Part shown: positions 36,159 through 47,007 of the stretch, piece after piece | Layout of the letters: the number at the start of each line of letters is the position of its first letter | How positions within the stretch are numbered: position 1 is the stretch's first letter | From: Silene latifolia | Taxonomy: Eukaryota > Streptophyta > Magnoliopsida > Caryophyllales > Caryophyllaceae | NCBI RefSeq assembly: GCF_048544455.1 | Contig: NC_133536.1 | Coordinates: 27,592,152-27,656,151 of the forward strand | Length of the DNA: 64,000 nt | Direction: 5' to 3' | Translations under genes and position numbers: made by a program | Notes under the pieces: model-generated | Told to the model about the DNA's origin: nothing | The model's input: only the letters and a program-made list of their open reading frames with translations | Databases searched by the model: none

Positions 36159-39100
36159 ATGACAAATGACACAACCACCAAAGCCTCGTTCCACCTCGCA
36201 TATTCCGTTTCAAATATTAAAAATTATGTTCAAATTACTCTCAAAACTGAAATCGTCCATTACGCGTCATGGGCAGAACTATTTCTCAACACTGCAAGCG
36301 CTTTCGATGTCATTGATCACATCTCACCTCCCAAGGATGCCGTGATTGCCAAAGACGCTCAATGAAACCGTCTCGATGCTATAGTCAAACAATGGATTTA
36401 TAGCACAATATCTCTCGATCTTCTTCACACAATTTTGGAACCAGGTGCCACGGCTCAGGGAGCTTGGGATCGTTTGAAGGATATTTTCAACGATAACAAG
36501 AATTCTCGGGCTGTCATGTTGGAACAACAGTTTACCAACATTCATATGGATAATTATCCGAATGTATCATCGTATTGTCAAGCTCTCAAGATGATTGCAG
36601 ACCAACTCTTGAACGTTGGTTCCCCCGTGTCTCAGACACGGCTTGTTCTTCAATTGGTTACTCATGTGTCCGATGGTTATGAAGGGATTGCCACTATCAT
36701 CCAACAAACTGATCCCCTCCCATCATTTTACAAGGCCTGATCAATGCTTGCCCTCGAGGAGAGTACTCGCCGTGCCAAGGTATTGCCTTCTAACCCCGAC
36801 ACTGCTCTGCTGTCCCAGTCCTCTACCTCGGCTGATCAGTCCCCGCGCCCTAACAACAGCAATTCCAAGGGCAGTGCCTCTCATTCCAATAATTACAAGG
36901 GAAAGAATGGCAACCGTCACAATAAAGGACATTACCGTGGTAAGAATGGAGGTAATCACTCCCAAAATTCTAGAAATTTTGGTTCAAAATCTCGTACAGG
37001 TCAGCAGCAGCAGTCTGGTACTTGGACGTGAGTACCATTGTCTCCCTGGCAGCAGCCACCGCAACAAGGCTGGCCTGTGCCTTCTTGTCCCTACCCCACG
37101 GCTGGCTGGGCTCCTCCCAATAACGCCTCCCGTTCTCCAGGGATTCTCGGCCCCAGGCCTGGTCAGGCTTTTGTTGCTCAGACAAGTCCCGTGAACGTGA
37201 CATCAGAAGCTTTCGTTCCCACCGATATCGCTGCTGCTATGCAAACTCTTACTCTCCAACAGCCAGACGATAACTATTATATGGACACAGGTGCGTCGTC
37301 GCACATGACATCCACCAATGGTAACCTCTCTTCTTATTCTTTTTTGAGTAGTAATCGTCATATTGTAGTCGGTAATGGTAATATGATTCCTATAGTCGGT
37401 TGTGGTGCTATGAAACTTCCCCACCCTCACCAATCCCTCGTCCTAAACAATGTTTTACAGGACCCAAACATAATTAAAAATTTGGTGTCGGTCCGTAATT
37501 TACCACTGATAATCATGTTTCTGTCGAATTTGACCCATTTGGTTTTACCTTGAAGGATCTCAAGACGGGGACGCCGATTATGAGAAGGCATAGCACGGGT
37601 GACCTATATCCTCTCCTCTCCTCGTCCGAGTGCTACATGGCACGGACGCCTTGGACATCCAGGCTCCGCAATTTTTAATTCACTTTGTACTAATAAGACG
37701 ATCCCATGTCGTCCTTTAAAAACTTTATCTGTTTGCAATTCATGTCAACTAGGAAAACACGTAAAATTGCCTTTCTCAAATTCCTTATCTAATACTCATA
37801 CTCCTTTTGATATCTTGCATACAGACCTATGGACATCGCCTATATTAAGTACAATGAACTATCGCTACTACATTTTATTTCTTGACGATTACACGAATTT
37901 TTTATGGACTTTTCCTCTTGCAAATAAATCTCAAGTTTCCCAAATTTTTATCAACTTTACAGAATGATAAAAACCCAATTCAATTTGCCTATTAAAACGC
38001 TTCAATGCTGACAATTGCCGTGAATTCGACAATTCTTCTTTTAAAAATTTTTTCAGCTCACATGGCATGATATTTTGTTTTTCATGCCCCCACACTTCCC
38101 CACAAAATGGTAAGGCGGAGCGTAAAATTCGGACCATAAATAACACCATGCGCACCCTTCTAATTCACGCCCACATGCCCCCCGATATGTGGCACCATGC
38201 CCTTGCCATGACTACCTATATTCATAATATTCTACCTAGCAAGGCCAATGATTTCGAGTCCCCCACCTCTAGTCTCTATTATCGTGTCCCAACATACACT
38301 CACCTCCGGACTTTTGGTTGCCTTTGCTACCTACACACCCCCTCTACTTCTATCCACAAACTAGCTCCCCGTGCTACACCTTGTGTCTTTCTCGGCTATC
38401 CGTCTAATCATCGCGGTTACAAATGCTTGGACTTGGCTACTAAGAAGATCCTTATAGCCCGACATGTGACATTTGATGAATCGGTATTTCCCTTTGCCAC
38501 AAACAAACCCATACCGACCTCCTCCTACCACTTCCTCGGTAATGACCCGTCACCATATGTCACCCACCATGTCATCCACTCCCAGCATGCCCAACCCGAG
38601 GTGATTACACCTGACACACCCCCGTGTCCCCCCTCCACAGGACCCCTCCTCCCAACTCGAATCCTCCACCCGACACACCCCCCACGTCACCAGACACACC
38701 CCCCTCTTCACCTCCAAATCAACCTTCCCCTCAAATGACAACACGTGCTAAACATGGCATATTTTTAAGCCCAAACCCGTCTTTGACTTGTGTACCACGA
38801 CCAACCTCTCCCCCGTACCTAAGAGCCCCATAGCTGCCCTTCATGACCCTCACTGGAATCATGCCATGAAGGATGAATATGACGCGCTCATTCAGAATAA
38901 GACTTGGGTTCTTGTGCCCCGACCTCCTAATGTCAATATAACACGTTGTCTTTGGCTATTTAAACATAAATTCAATGCTAATGGTGATTTAGAGCGATAC
39001 AAAGCTCGCCTTGTTGTTAATGGCAGGTCTCAACAGGTGGGAGTCGATTGTGATGAAACTTTCAGTCCTGTGGTCAAACCCGCGACAATTCGGACTGTCC

Positions 39101-39205
39101 TTAGTCTCGCGGCGGTCTCTAAAAACTGGCCAATTCATCAACTTGATGTTAAGAATGCTTTCTTACATGGTCACCTTGCTGAGACGGTTTATATGCATCA
39201 GTAAA
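36159..39205 (+). pseudogene. gag-pol: Ty1/copia gag-pol, truncated in reverse transcriptase
   Basis: From 36159 to about 37500 one frame runs through gag and the protease, broken only by TGA stops at 36363, 36738 and 37029. Gag shows QWIYSTISLDLLHTILEPG and WDRLKDIF; the protease shows YYMDTGASSHMT. Frameshifts near 37500 and 37610 lead to the pre-integrase zinc region (TWHGRLGHPG, CNSCQLGKH). The integrase follows with LHTDLW, a FLDDYTNFLW stretch and the later HTSPQNGKAERK. The connector and the start of reverse transcriptase come next ([45 protein letters not shown]). The sequence stops at about 39205, before the YVDD catalytic box, and no 3' LTR follows. It is a truncated, inactive copy. 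Confidence 0.9.
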
Positions 39206-39297
39206 TCTGTGGGCTAACGCAATTATAACTGAGACCGACTTATATAAGATTTTCGTTTGTCATCCTCTCGAAGATTATTACCTTTAAACATTTGATG

Positions 39298-40010
39298 ATG
39301 GAACAAAACCCTATATGTTCAGGGCATGCATCTTATGGGTTCGGTCATGGATCATCCATGATAGCTACAAGATTGTTGTTGTTTTTACAAGTTATACTAA
39401 TGATTTCAATAGTCATTTATACGTATATTCTTCGATCACTGGGAAATGGCGAAGAATAACTTGTGCTATAGATAACAATTGTCGCGTGTCAACAATAGGA
39501 ATCTATAAGGGTGCGTTTATTGATAACACTGTACACTAGCCTATTAGATTTCGCGATCAAAGAAATCACGAAAATCGCATTGTTGGATTTAGTTTAGATA
39601 ATGAACAGTTAATAGTAAACCCATGGATGAGCTGGTTGCTTGAAGATAGTGACGCCAACTTGCCTTTGTTTGGGATAAAAGGCTTTTTTGTCATTGTGTC
39701 GCTACGTAGACAATACTTGTTTTGATGTTTGGATGTTGAAAGATTGCAACGATTGGAATTCCTGGGAGAAATTGTTCTTTGTTAATATCGGCTATGTCGA
39801 TTACATTCACTTCTCCAAGAATGGGAAGTGCTTGGTACACCATATGAAGAAGCTCAAGGTGGTTGATCAAGGTAAAGAAGGTCTCGAATGTAACATAAGG
39901 AATACTAATTTGGGTGGACATTAGGACGGTCATCTATGGGATGTGGAGGATTATATTGAGAGTTTTGTCTCGCCTTTTGGAACGAAGATAGTACTTAATG
40001 GAGGATGAAG
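39298..40010 (+). pseudogene. F-box-associated (FBA) domain gene, broken
   Basis: The ATG context GATGGAACAAAACCCT matches the other F-box genes, but the F-box itself is absent. Frames 39315-39539 and 39688-39924 carry an FBA-type kelch-like domain: DSYKIVVVFTSYTNDFNSHL, TGKWRRITCA, GAFIDNTVH, then CFDVWMLKDCNDWNSWEKLF and FSKNGKCLVHHMKKLKVVDQ. There are at least two frameshifts and a stop. It belongs to a different F-box branch from the FBD-LRR copies, sharing only the upstream block and first codons. The truncated copia element ends less than 100 bp upstream. Confidence 0.75.
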
Positions 40011-40188
40011 AACTTAAAACCGTCTTAAATAACAATCTGTATTTGGGTAAACAAATGTGATAACAAGTCAATAATTATACGAAACCAAAATTGGGAACTT
40101 ACTATACTATGCTATCGAATAATTAGGACCACCATGAACAGAACTTGGAGAGCCAATATCCTATTCTATGCATCATCGTCGTCACAAA

Positions 40189-40636
40189 TTAGTAACTGAA
40201 TAAATCGTAACAGAATTCGATTTCACAACATGAAGTATCCTCTGCACGGTGAAGTAAATTTTCGTAAAATTGATCTTTATCCAAAAAATCATCTTTAGAA
40301 AGAGTTCCAAATCCACTGATGAAGAGCTTCTCCAAAATCGGGGCACTTGTTAACAACCTTGTCAAAAAATTCAAGTTCGTTTGTCAAGTCGAACGTCACA
40401 TATTGGCAACTCTAAGTGCTTCACATATTCAACTAGCACAAATCTACCCTTTTTATCCCAAATGTTATCACGAGAACCGATTAATGATAACACAAGAAGC
40501 TCTAAATTGGGAAAATAATAGGGCAGCATATGCTGTTCAAATACTTCAGAGGAACTCACACTTAATGTAAGTTTTGTCATAAAAGGGAAGATCGTCTTGC
40601 TTGGACTATTGTAGATCATCGTCATTGATACACTAC
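40189..40636 (-). pseudogene. F-box/FBD-LRR gene, 3' half (split by a copia element)
   Basis: The frames 40625-40371 and 40374-40189 give MIYNSPSKTIFPFMTKLTL, PNLELLVLSL, VEYVKHLELPI, LLTSAPILEKLFIS and DTSCCEIEF. They are separated by a one-base shift near 40372. This is the C-terminal part of the F-box gene whose 5' half is at 48177-48952. The two halves share the 5-bp duplication ACTAC made by the insertion. Confidence 0.85.
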
Positions 40637-41805
40637 TGTTGAGTTTATCGATCCGGTACTTAAGAGGGGGAGGGGGTGAATTAAGTACCCTTTTAAAAAT
40701 AAAGCGAAATTTAAAGCACTAGGTCGTTCACGAATTTCCTTCTGAAACAATACACAGGCTAATTGAACAGTCTCGGTGACTGTTCAAACAAACAGAGTTG
40801 TGCTGTATTGTTCGTTTGAGTGAATACGTGAATCAAAAAGAAAATCAAATAAAAACAAAGGCAAACGAAATAAAAGAAAGCAAGAGACACACAATTTTTA
40901 ACGTGGTTCGACCTACTCTCTAAAGGTCTACGTCCACCCTCTCTCTTATTATTATTTCCTTTATAACCAAACTCGATTACAAAGAAAACCCCCACGATCA
41001 ACCCCGATCGTGCGACTCGAGTACAACCCCGTACCCCAAAAACACTCTCTCACAAAAGAGAAAATCACAACACAAATTGTCTCCTTATATGGTTCAACAA
41101 TTGGAACGATGGAGAACAAAATTAGTCTTATGAATATAAGAACTTAAGCACACATGAATGGTTCACAAGACACACGAAAAATTATTTTGCAAATTAGTTT
41201 TGACAAAATTAAAGACACGTGAAAGATAATTTTCAAAACCAAAGTTGATGCACTATGTGAAGCTCTCTGATTTTCCGTAAAGCAAGTGCATGGTCAACTG
41301 AAAATATTTATAGGAAAGTGATTTGGTAACAAACTCTACAATTTTTGGCAAAGAGATAAAAAGTTATCTTTTGGAATAAAATATATTCTATAAAATAATT
41401 TGACCTAATTTTTCAAGATAAAACTTCAAAATATTTCCAAAAGATATTTTCTTTCAAAACAACCAGAAGATTCTTATAAAATATCTTAGTCAAACTTTTT
41501 ATAATCAGAAGAATATTTTATTCGAAATTCTTTCTTTACCAAAAATCAATCACGTGTTGTTCATCCTGTTTTGTAAACCATTCAGAACTGAACAGTCTTC
41601 TGGGCTGTTCATAACATGACGACTGGGCTTAAGAACTATATTCTTACAAAGTTGCTAGACAAAGACAGACACATAGAAATAGCATCTTTCATCCACCTTG
41701 TTTGATGTATTCCTCACCTGCAACATTCAAATTCTTTGCCAAAACAATAATTGAGAAGGAACAAAGGATTGGGAACTTGTCATCATCAAGAACTTTAGCT
41801 CAACA
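40637..41805 (-). repeat. 3' LTR of the Sirevirus-like element
   Basis: Left copy of the 1169-bp LTR, at constant offset 6371 from the right copy with no indel. It includes two ACAGTC/GACTGT-type motifs. Confidence 0.95.
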
Positions 41806-42040
41806 AATTCCCCCTTTGATGATGGCAAGTTCCTTAGAAAAATATTTCCCCCTCAACAAAATATTTCCCCCTCAACAAAAGAATACTATTTCATATAAGC
41901 ACAAATAGAAAGAGGAAACATTAAGATCAGTATATAAATTAAACCACGCTTTAAAACGCAAAAAGGAAAACACCATAGTCAAAGGTCTAAATCCAAGTAG
42001 CTTCTAAGAACTATAAGTCCGCCGATCTTTCCCCCTCTTG
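41806..42040 (-). promoter_or_regulatory. repeated polypurine tracts
   Basis: TTCCCCCT words (polypurine on the minus strand) occur at the LTR border (41806-41817), about 41846, 41865 and 42029. Multiple polypurine tracts before the 3' LTR are a described trait of Sireviruses. Confidence 0.7.
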
Positions 42041-42256
42041 ACATCATCAAAAGGAGAATGAAGGTCAACAAGAGTCAATGCATCCATCCACTGTTAAAGA
42101 GACAAAGAAGTAGCTACCGGACACAGTCAGATAAACATCATCATAATAAGTACAAGACAATCTATGAGAGTACCGACAGAAAACATATTCAACAAAATGA
42201 TGTAGGCAAAATAAAAAGGGGCAAGGCAAGGTAAGGATAAGGTTAAGGTAAACAGG

Positions 42257-42607
42257 CTAGGATATGTGAATGAAGGTAAGTTGGGCAAGTTTGTTGTTGA
42301 TAGCCACCATTTCTTTCACAGCCATCCCGAGACCACAAGCCACTTCCTCCGAGAGAACCAACCGAGAACAAACAAAGTTAATAGTCCCATGAGATGCATC
42401 ATAACCTTGTCCACGCAAGTCAATCAATAACTCGAATATGCAACGTAAATAGAGCAATTTCCCTTAGAATACACCCGAGGAGTAATGGTACGACGAATGC
42501 AATTGAACACAAATTGATAAGTATCGTCAAGGATCCGGGAACGAATGGATGATACAAGCATTTGGGTCAAGGCCATTCACAAGCTTCAAGCCCACCCTTT
42601 TAACTTC

Positions 42608-42695
<88 letters not shown>

Positions 42696-42697
42696 AA

Positions 42698-42734
<37 letters not shown>

Positions 42735-42928
42735 CGAAGCTTTCGTTTTTTTTTTTTTTTTTCTCGAAGCTTTCGTTTTTTTTTCTTCTCGTCAACCACA
42801 AGTTTCTCAATCACAAGATTCACAATCCCTTTATGACTTTGACAAGCAAATAGTAGAGGCATCAGAATGTGTGTCACGATTGTAGGACCCCTCGATTTAA
42901 GTAGCCGCTTGCTCGGGAATGGTTGCAT
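42257..42928 (-). other. remnant of an extra reading frame with a long poly(A)/poly(T) tract
   Basis: Two minus-strand frames lie between RNase H and the 3' LTR. One is 42457-42257, containing RLVLSEEVACGLGMAVKEMV. The other is 42928-42527, containing PSKRLLKSRGPTIVTHILMP. They may be parts of one former additional ORF. Between them is a plus-strand T-tract (42612-42694, 83 bases uninterrupted, then 35 and 17) with two CGAAGCTTTCG interruptions. I do not recognise the protein. Confidence 0.45.
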
Positions 42929-43434
42929 ATGGGGTAGAGATGGTGGTTGGCTAGGTGATGGGTGTGGGTAAAGGAAATGGATTTTTGGGTTGAGCTTATG
43001 AGTTTGGTTGTATTTGGTAAGGTGTCATAGTGTTGGATTTGGTGGTGGTTTTTGGTTTTGGGAGTGTTTGAGTTTTATGGTGAGCAAAGAGGGTTAGGGT
43101 TTGGAGGAGTGTTTAATTTGGGTTGGTAATTGGGAAAGGAAGAGGGAGGCTTAATATAGGTATGAAGGTCGGTGGATATGGAGATATGAGTAAGGCTAAC
43201 AAGGAGATGGTTATATTTATTTTGCCAAATTTGCACATGAATATGTAATCATAGTAACAACTCAAAAGACATGTCAACTTATTACTAGTCTATTTGAAAG
43301 AAATGAACGACTAGAGTAAGTAGACTACAACCAAGCTCAATAACGAAAAGGAGAATTTACCAACTCAATATCACAACTACTCCATTCTAGTCAATCATCG
43401 AGGAATTAATTTTAGGACAAAATAGACTATGAGC

Positions 43435-43600
43435 CACTATTCAATAGACCTAATTCTAATCGGATTTTCTCAAATTGTTCCTTAGCCAATGGTTTAGTAA
43501 AAATATCGAACAACTGATCTTCAGTTTTAATAAATTTTAAGCATATGTTCCCTTTTTCTATATGATCACGAAAAAAGTGATGAACGGGATATTTGACAAA
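43435..43600 (-). pseudogene. RNase H C-terminus of the Sirevirus-like pol
   Basis: The minus strand reads VKYPVHHFFRDHIEKGNICL, then KTEDQLFDIFTKPLAKEQFE, the conserved end of copia RNase H. The remainder of the domain is gone. Confidence 0.8.
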
Positions 43601-43639
43601 ATAAAAGCACTCGTGTTATCATATGAAAAAAACACACAC

Positions 43640-44480
43640 TTAATAATCATACCTCAATCCCGTAATTGTTGTCTTACCCATAGGATTTGAGAACCACAAT
43701 GAGTAGATGCATTCACTTCCTTTGGTGGCTATGGTTGAGCTCTTCTGATTGATATTGGTCAAGATGTTATCCAAAGGATGCGAGCTTTGATGCTTCATAC
43801 GTCGAGGAACAAATATCTCTAGTTCAGGCGTAGATTGAACAAGATCGGTGTCTGTTTGATTACCTCGCTTCCCTGTTTGTGGTTCCTGATTCGCCTGAGC
43901 CACTGGTTGTATGGTTTGTATTTGCATTAAACCGTCTGTCTGTTCATGATTAGCTGTGCTCGTAGTTTCCTTTTTATTAAACAGTTCTCTGTTCTGTTCA
44001 TTTCCTCCTGAATTTGTGGGCTCTTCAGCGCATGTTCCTTCTAATGATGACGAAGGCTCTTCTTCTAAATCAAGGGGATCATCATCTACAGATCCAATCT
44101 CGAAATCATCATCATCCTGTAATTAAACATTAAGAACATTAGTTTCATCAAATATTATATGCACACTCTCTTGAAGCACATGGTTCTCTTATTGTAAACT
44201 TTATAATCCTTGCTTTCTTTTGAACATCCTATAAAAACCGCCTCATCGCTTCTTAGATCAAATTTTCTCAAATTATTTTAGCCATTATTGTGAACGAAAC
44301 ATTTTGATTCAAAGCAGCGGAAATGTGATATGTTTGGCTTTAACCCACAAAGAAGCTCAAAAGCATTTTCTTAAGGATAGCTCTAATAGAAGCACGATAA
44401 TGAATATAAAAGTGTCCACGGCTTCTGCCCATAATTGAGGCTATTTCATGATAGAAACAATCCAGAAGTCTGTTCTATTT
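43640..44480 (-). pseudogene. integrase C-terminus and connector remnants of pol
   Basis: The frame 43927-43640 contains IFVPRRMKHQSSHPLDNILT, the connector between integrase and reverse transcriptase. Upstream (44480-44110) broken frames retain the integrase tail: SKCFVHNNG-, LRKFDLRSDEAVFIG- and YKVYNKRTMC-like pieces with several stops. The reverse transcriptase that should follow is deleted. Confidence 0.7.
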
Positions 44481-44489
44481 CCAATTTCT

Positions 44490-45201
44490 TGAGAACGATG
44501 TTATCTGAACAGTTCAGTGGACTGTCTGACAGGCTTCGTTCTGGTTTTACTCATCTTCTTCTTCTTCATCTGCACATATGCTTAATGATGTTAGATATAT
44601 CTTTATAACCAAGATGAAGAATACAACATAATAGGTAGTAAGCCAAGAGTTTAAGAATATACATACCAACTACCCTTTTATACTTCCCATGATATTTTTA
44701 TAACACAAGATTAATAGTTGAGAAGTTCTTACCATCCTTACTTGAAGTGTGAATAAACTTGAAACACTTTACCAATTCATGTTTCACACCTCCACTTTGT
44801 AGGCTCTATGTGAGAGGCAAAAAAATATCGTCCCATATGCACCTTGAGCAACGAAAGTTATTATGGTCAAAGCATGTTGCTCCCTCTCACTTTAGCCTGC
44901 AAAACGAACTACACTTTGGACTTGGGCACCCAAATTAATTTGGGTCCCTTTTGGTTAGTCACTTGTGCTAATAAGTCTTTTCGAATCCACATTTTCTTGA
45001 CAATCTTAAAATTTTGTTCCAAGTGACCTAACCGCTTCTTACAAGCATTAAATACGTGTCCCGTTTTACCACAAAATTTGCATATGATGTACTTAGGTAG
45101 ACCCACATACTTACGCTTGCGAAATTCTCTTTCGTTGGGTTTAGGTCTATTAAACCCAGCAGTACTAGAGTCGTTCTGTTTTGAACAGTCCGGTGGTGTG
45201 T
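44490..45201 (-). pseudogene. second zinc knuckle and decayed start of pol
   Basis: The frame 45106-44909 has CKFCGKTGHVFNAC, a CX2CX4HX4C knuckle, followed by GPKLIWVPKSK, which in Sireviruses precedes the protease. Immediately downstream the sequence degenerates. Fragments resembling the integrase core (HELVKCFKFIHTSSKDGK) appear without a usable frame. A one-base shift separates this piece from the main gag frame near 45230. Confidence 0.7.
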
Positions 45202-46920
45202 TTACTTTACGTTGCAGGACCCAAACAAGATGCGGTGTGGTGAACTATTTTGTTTGAAGTCAGAATGAGAGTCATAACCTAATCCAAGTTTATTAGTGTT
45301 CTGAGATTGATTAACCAGAAAGTTTAGCACAGTACCACTACCTTCCCATTTAGCAACCACATTTCGGGCATTACTCAAATCGGTCTCCAAATTTCTAACT
45401 TTCACAAGTAATTTCTTATTCTTATCAAGGAGAGCGTCATAATCAACATTGAGTCTATCAAATTTGGAACGAATTTCAGAATAAGTGGTTGAACTAGTAA
45501 CATGTACTCTTTTAATCTCGTCAAGTTCCTTAGTTAAATCATGAATCTTATTAACAAGAGACTCGTTATTGGCAGTAAGTTCAGAATGAACAGTCTGGTC
45601 GACTGTTCGTTTAGTTATGTCCTTCAGATCATGTTTTAACTGAAAATTCTCCTCCGCTATACTTTCTATTTCAGATTGCATTGCATCAAGATGCCTTTTT
45701 TGTTCATAACTAGTGTCCAAGGTCTCATCAAGTAATCTCAAAATTTTGTTTTTAGATAAAGACCTAATTTGAACTTTAAGATTTGAGAGACTTACCTCGT
45801 CATCAGATTCGATATCCGATGCTTCAGAATTAGCCATGAGGCACTTGAAGGAGTCAACATACTTCTTACGTTGTGTCCTTGGTTTGTAAGTAGATCTGAG
45901 ACAGAGCTTTTCTTCTGATTCTTTGATGGGTTCATCGTCTTCTGAATCAGACTCACCCCAAACTGCAGCAACCATTGCACGTTTGAACTCTTGCTTAGAT
46001 TTTTCACGTCTATCCTTAGAACTCTCCTCTTTCCATTTGGGACAATTTCGAACTTGATGATCTTGATCACCACATCCAAAACAGCCCATTTTAGACTTTG
46101 GTCGTGGTGAAGAAGACGAAGAAACAGATTTTTTCAACTTATAACTTTCGAACTTTCCTTGATTTTGCTTTCTAATTATTTTAGCAATTCGTTTAGATAG
46201 CGAGGCAACTTCCCCCTCAAGATCACTTTCATTATCACTTGAGATGGCATTCAAGGCCAGACCCTTAGCTTTGGGTTTCTCTTCGGCATCATCATTGTCA
46301 AGTGTTATTTCGTGTGCCATAAGAGATCCCATTAAAGCTTCATAGGTAAGAGTGGCTAAATCTCTACACTCTTCAATGGCCGTGACTTTATGTCGCCATT
46401 TCCTGGTAAGACTTCTTAAAATTTTACGGACAATGTCCTCAGTTTCAAATTGTCTACCAAGATTTGAAAGTTCGTTAGTTATACTTGAAAAACGTGAAGA
46501 CATGCTTTTTATGGGTTCATCCTCGTGCATTCTAAAGTTTTCATATTGTTGCATTAAGAGATCAATACGTTGTTTCTTTACTTGCACGGTCCCCTCATAG
46601 GCTAGTGATAAACTATCCCAAATTTGTTTAGCCGTTTTACATCCTGCAATTGACCGTTTCGATTCACCAATTCCGGATTGCGGGAGTGATATAGCCCTAG
46701 CATTCTTCTCCGCCTTTTTGTAATCATCGGATGTGTAGTCCTTGGGCGCTTTTACACTAGACACACCATTGGCATTGGTGGTGGTGATAGCCAGGGGACC
46801 ATTTTCGATGATTACCCAACATTCATAATCTGTTCCTTGTATGAAATGCATCATACAATTTTTCCACCAGCCATAGTCCGTGCCATCAAAGACAGGACAT
46901 TTGACAGATTTGGAGTTCAT
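45202..46920 (-). CDS. gag: Sirevirus-like Gag polyprotein
   Basis: The 572-codon frame starts at 46920, 74 bases from the primer site. It has an N-terminal KCPVFDGTDYGWWKNCMMHF segment of the copia gag family. A UBN2-type capsid region (about residues 95-210, KQIWDSLSLAYEGT and SMSSRFSSITNELSNLG) follows. Then comes a CFGCGDQDHQVRNC zinc knuckle at about 285 and an acidic serine-rich linker. From about 385 to 530 there is a long charged segment likely to form a coiled coil. It would form virus-like particles and package element RNA. No stop interrupts it, in contrast to the decayed pol downstream. The C-terminal piece with the second knuckle is in another frame. Confidence 0.85.
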   Translation of the reverse strand: MNSKSVKCPVFDGTDYGWWKNCMMHFIQGTDYECWVIIENGPLAITTTNANGVSSVKAPKDYTSDDYKKAEKNARAISLPQSGIGESKRSIAGCKTAKQIWDSLSLAYEGTVQVKKQRIDLLMQQYENFRMHEDEPIKSMSSRFSSITNELSNLGRQFETEDIVRKILRSLTRKWRHKVTAIEECRDLATLTYEALMGSLMAHEITLDNDDAEEKPKAKGLALNAISSDNESDLEGEVASLSKRIAKIIRKQNQGKFESYKLKKSVSSSSSPRPKSKMGCFGCGDQDHQVRNCPKWKEESSKDRREKSKQEFKRAMVAAVWGESDSEDDEPIKESEEKLCLRSTYKPRTQRKKYVDSFKCLMANSEASDIESDDEVSLSNLKVQIRSLSKNKILRLLDETLDTSYEQKRHLDAMQSEIESIAEENFQLKHDLKDITKRTVDQTVHSELTANNESLVNKIHDLTKELDEIKRVHVTSSTTYSEIRSKFDRLNVDYDALLDKNKKLLVKVRNLETDLSNARNVVAKWEGSGTVLNFLVNQSQNTNKLGLGYDSHSDFKQNSSPHRILFGSCNVK

Positions 46921-46993
46921 GATAAAATAAAGTACAAAAAGATAAACTCAAAAAGGATCAAACTCTTTGCTGTAAGGCAATCAAGAGCACGAG

Positions 46994-47005
46994 GCTCTGA
47001 TACCA
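46994..47005 (-). promoter_or_regulatory. tRNA-iMet primer site of the Sirevirus-like element
   Basis: The minus strand TGGTATCAGAGC lies two bases from the 5' LTR edge at 47008. Confidence 0.9.
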
Positions 47006-47007
47006 AT

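Noticed and set aside
42545-42853. Poly-phenylalanine and poly-lysine reading frames
   Set aside because: They are translations of the long T/A tract and carry no independent protein signature.
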